A stretch of 64,000 nucleotides of DNA, from positions 186,001 to 250,000 of the forward strand of contig NW_002476237.1 of the NCBI RefSeq assembly GCF_000189635.1, read 5' to 3'. Below the pieces are notes generated by a model. It saw only the letters and a program-made list of their open reading frames with translations. It was not told the origin of the DNA and searched no databases. Source of the stretch: Tetrahymena thermophila SB210 (lineage: Eukaryota > Ciliophora > Oligohymenophorea > Hymenostomatida > Tetrahymenidae). Of the stretch, positions 61,427 to 64,000 are shown piece after piece; position 1 is the stretch's first letter, and each line of letters opens with the position of its first letter. The position numbers and the translations under genes are program-made.

Positions 61427-63055
61427 TTATTTACTTTATGAAAGAATTCTGATTTTCAAATTAGTCCGCAAAATAAACAGAATATTTATTAATAAATTTA
61501 ATTGATTTAATTATTTAAAATTTTTTCATTCAATTCATAGTAAAAAATAATAATTTTTAATAAAAAAGATCCAATTAAAAGCTATATTTAAAGAAAAAAC
61601 ACAGATTATTAGTTGACTGACTCAAAAATACTTATAAATAAATAAATAACAAACAAATCATTATAATTCAAAAATTTATTTTCTATCCAAAAAGATGTTT
61701 ACAGTAAAGGATGATATAATAAAAGAAATTATGTTATTTATTTATTAAATTATATGTAAAATTATAATTTAACTCATGTTTTTTCTTTTTTTGGAAAAAG
61801 ATTTTGGGTATGTATCAGGCAGACATATCACATATAAAATCTATATATACTGTAAATGCTCATTAATTATCATTAATTAAGGCATTCCCTAAGTATCTTT
61901 TTTGCCCAAAAAAAAAAGAAATCAAAAAAATTAATCCTTAAAAAGTTTTATATTTATTCCAATAAAAAAAAATATGTATAAATTTTAATAATTTTAATTT
62001 AATTTAATTATATTAAAATCAAAAAATATCTAACATTTATACTATTTTATTATTCTTTATAATTTTATTAATAATTTCACAACTACATCTAGTTATCAAT
62101 GTTTATTAGGAAATCAAGAAATATATCATTAGCCATTTTATTCTTAATTATGCTATTATTGCTATAAAATATTGAAAATTATTGTTGACTCTTAAATAGA
62201 AGATGGTGTTATAAATGTTATGAATAAATCTAAAAGATATTAATGTACTAGCTTTTAAACATATTACCAAATTTAATTAAAAAATCTAATTTATTAAATA
62301 AAATTTTATTCATCAAACCTAATAAAATCTATATTATAATTAAATATGATTTAACTATTTTTAAATAATTTATTTATGATTTTATTTAAAGATATTCCTT
62401 AAATTAATTAAAATAGTTAAAACATTAATTTATTTGTATTTTTTGATAATAATTTAGTTTTATAAATTAATTAATTAATTTAAAAAGTTTATAAAAATGA
62501 GGGTAAAAAATAAATGAAAACACACTTAAACTTATAAATTGAGTTGAATTTTAATGTAAAAATTATTTTAGATTTAAATGAATAAAATTAAAATCAGAAT
62601 TATAATTCTTATTTAAGATTATTTGTTAAGTAAAAAATTGGTATTTGCTTGTAACCACTATTTACTTAGAATTTATTTACAATTTTTGAAAAAAAATAAG
62701 TGAAGCGATTAATTAATTAATTATAATCAATCTTTTCTTTTGTGCTTGTGGTAAAATCATAACAGAAAAACTAATAAAAACAATAATTAATTTTAACAAC
62801 ATTCAATAAAATATGAGAAATACAAAAATGTATAAAAATCCTATGAATAACTTTAAATCTAATTTTTAAATTATTGTTTTTCACAGGTAAAATTGTTAGC
62901 GGAAAATAGTATTATTTTTTAAATTATACTTTTAACTGCCAAAAAAATTAAAATGTAAATATTTTGATTAAAAATACTTTAAGATAAAATTTTGTCTTAG
63001 TGTTTTGGGTTTTAGTCCTTAAGAAATTAGATAGATACAAATAAAGAAAGAAGAT
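61427..63055. other. 1.6-kb gene-free A/T-rich stretch
   Basis: Includes the promoter region of the repeat protein gene ending at 61426. Between 61790 and 61910 base composition is a little more mixed (GGTATGTATCAGGCAGAC), but no hairpin, RNA gene or coding frame can be supported. Confidence 0.5.
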
Positions 63056-63427
63056 ATGTATGGTATATCTAAAACAACTAAATTATTAGTTTATCTTTCC
63101 AACGAATATAAGATTTTGATGAAAATAATTATGATGATATATGAAGAAAATCAAATTTTGGAATTAATTAAACAAATGTTAAACAGAAGTTATTTAGTTA
63201 GGGTGAATGAAATTATTAAGAATATTGTTAATACTATCATGAACTTAATTTACTTCTTTGATAAACATATTAAAGAGAAGAGAATTTCAACTTTTGGTTA
63301 TTAGGGACTAAAATGTATTAATAGTAATTAATTAAAAATTCAAAATATGTTTGTAAAATCAATGAAAGTTTTATAAAATTCATAAAAATATTTAGTAAGG
63401 AGGGCATATACTTCAATCACTCATTGA
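63056..63427 (+). CDS. possible small gene, hypothetical
   Basis: ATG 63056-63058 to TGA 63425-63427, 123 residues in the ciliate code. The first 82 codons contain no TAA or TAG at all, which is unusual in this window, and glutamine there is written only as CAA; three TAA/TAG codons follow. The composition is Lys/Ile/Leu/Met-rich with helical character, and no domain or signal is visible. There is no intron. An ORF of this length can arise by chance when TGA is the only stop, so the call is weak. Alternatives are a remnant of a larger gene or a chance frame. Confidence 0.3.
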
Positions 63428-63699
63428 TTCATTCATTCATTATTCCATTTATTAATTAAATTACTAATTGATCACATAGATAATAATCGGGTTTGCTTTA
63501 CATCGATAACAAGAAAAGAAATAAAATAAAGAAAAAAACTATAGTAATAATAACTATCATTGAATTTATAAATTACAAAAGAAGAAAGTGGATAAGAAAA
63601 TAAACTATTAGTTATTAATTTAGGACAAGATAATTACACTTCTTTTTTATTACTTTAGATAATTTCAAAAGAAACCAATTTATATATTGATTGATAGAT

Positions 63700-64000
63700 T
63701 CATTGATATTCCCAATAATTTAAGCAATCCACGTCTCCTCCATAAAATGAATGCATATAAGCCAAAATTTCATAAAAAGTTAATGATTTCGCCTAAAGTA
63801 CTTTCATTTTACCTTATATTAACTTCCAGACTTATCTTTCTCAAAACGATTTATATTCGTTGATTATAGTTGTTTATTTTATCTAATTAACATTATAAAT
63901 AAGAATGCGTCTTATGATCTCAATTTTAGAGGATTCAGCTAAGGCTCAGCTGTCATCACTCCATGTAATTAGATTATGTATATTTTTAATACGTTTATTC
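63700..64000 (-). pseudogene. coding-like stretch with in-frame TGAs, runs off the window end
   Basis: Read on the minus strand from base 64000, one frame gives gene-like sequence with normal glutamine TAA/TAG use: NKRIKNIHNLITWSDDS, then TGA (63946-63948), a block with SSKIEIIRRILIYNVNQIKQ, a second TGA (63841-63843), then a block with LTFYEILAYMHSFYGGDVD ending at a third TGA (63700-63702). All three TGAs share the frame (spacings of 105 and 141 bases). The WSDDS and RILIYNV patterns faintly recall a WD-repeat protein. Either this is a decayed gene, or there are exon joints I cannot resolve because the 5' part lies outside the window. Clean introns of normal size do not fit between the blocks. 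Confidence 0.45.

Noticed and set aside
63700-64000. TGA read as tryptophan or selenocysteine
   Set aside because: TGA clearly terminates all sixteen joined genes in this window. Without a selenocysteine insertion element or a protein match, decay or unresolved exons are simpler explanations.
1-64000. tRNA genes, rRNA, CRISPR arrays, IS elements, telomeric TTGGGG repeats
   Set aside because: Looked for on both strands by eye; no T-loop consensus with paired acceptor stem, no regular spacer array and no telomere repeat was found. A tRNA scan would be more sensitive.

Overview
The window reads as ciliate macronuclear DNA, most likely from Tetrahymena or a close relative. It is extremely AT-rich. 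Long reading frames appear only when TAA and TAG are read as glutamine and TGA is the sole stop. The frames are interrupted by short, very AT-rich GT-AG introns, mostly 49-100 nt with a few of 110-400 nt. With the standard code almost every gene breaks into small pieces, and most standard-code ORFs here are shadows of the real genes. There are no operons, ribosome binding sites, IS elements or CRISPR arrays, and I could not see a tRNA or rRNA gene.

I could join 16 protein genes exon by exon, and in every case the coding lengths add up to whole codons. Left to right: the 3' part of a Q-rich protein (1-1229, +); a coiled-coil protein with a C-terminal cysteine motif (2610-5475, -); pyroglutamyl-peptidase I (6442-7056, -); a small MGxxC coiled-coil protein (7644-8075, +); a long coiled-coil protein (9059-13911, +); a small MGxC protein (14666-15313, -); a secretory or membrane RING protein with signal peptide, EGF-like cysteines, a TM segment and RING-H2 (18448-20547, -); two tandem paralogues with two cyclic-nucleotide-binding domains and long Q/N-rich tails (23412-28293 and 28643-33797, both -); a large coiled-coil protein (35120-37740, -); an IQ-motif coiled-coil protein (38738-43431, +); three unknown Q-rich proteins (44468-46914 +, 47634-48983 +, 50931-52307 -); a 1108-residue Q-rich protein (53855-57181, -); and a protein with four FDPNLNKNYFK-type repeats (57667-61426, -).

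The last 2.5 kb holds no secure gene. It contains a weak + strand ORF (63056-63427) and a coding-like minus-strand stretch running off the window end that carries in-frame TGAs, probably a decaying gene or one whose exons I could not resolve.

Only the peptidase, the RING protein and the two cyclic-nucleotide-binding proteins have clear biochemical roles. Much of the rest consists of large, low-complexity, coiled-coil, Gln/Asn-rich proteins of the kind ciliates use in cortex, basal bodies and cilia; that reading is inference. The intergenic stretches are plain AT-rich DNA except for a GC-rich structured island at 2315-2384, a U6 snRNA 5'-end-like fragment near 22446, a 16-bp palindrome in the shared promoter at 7351, and a decayed copy of a gene 3' end at 23295.
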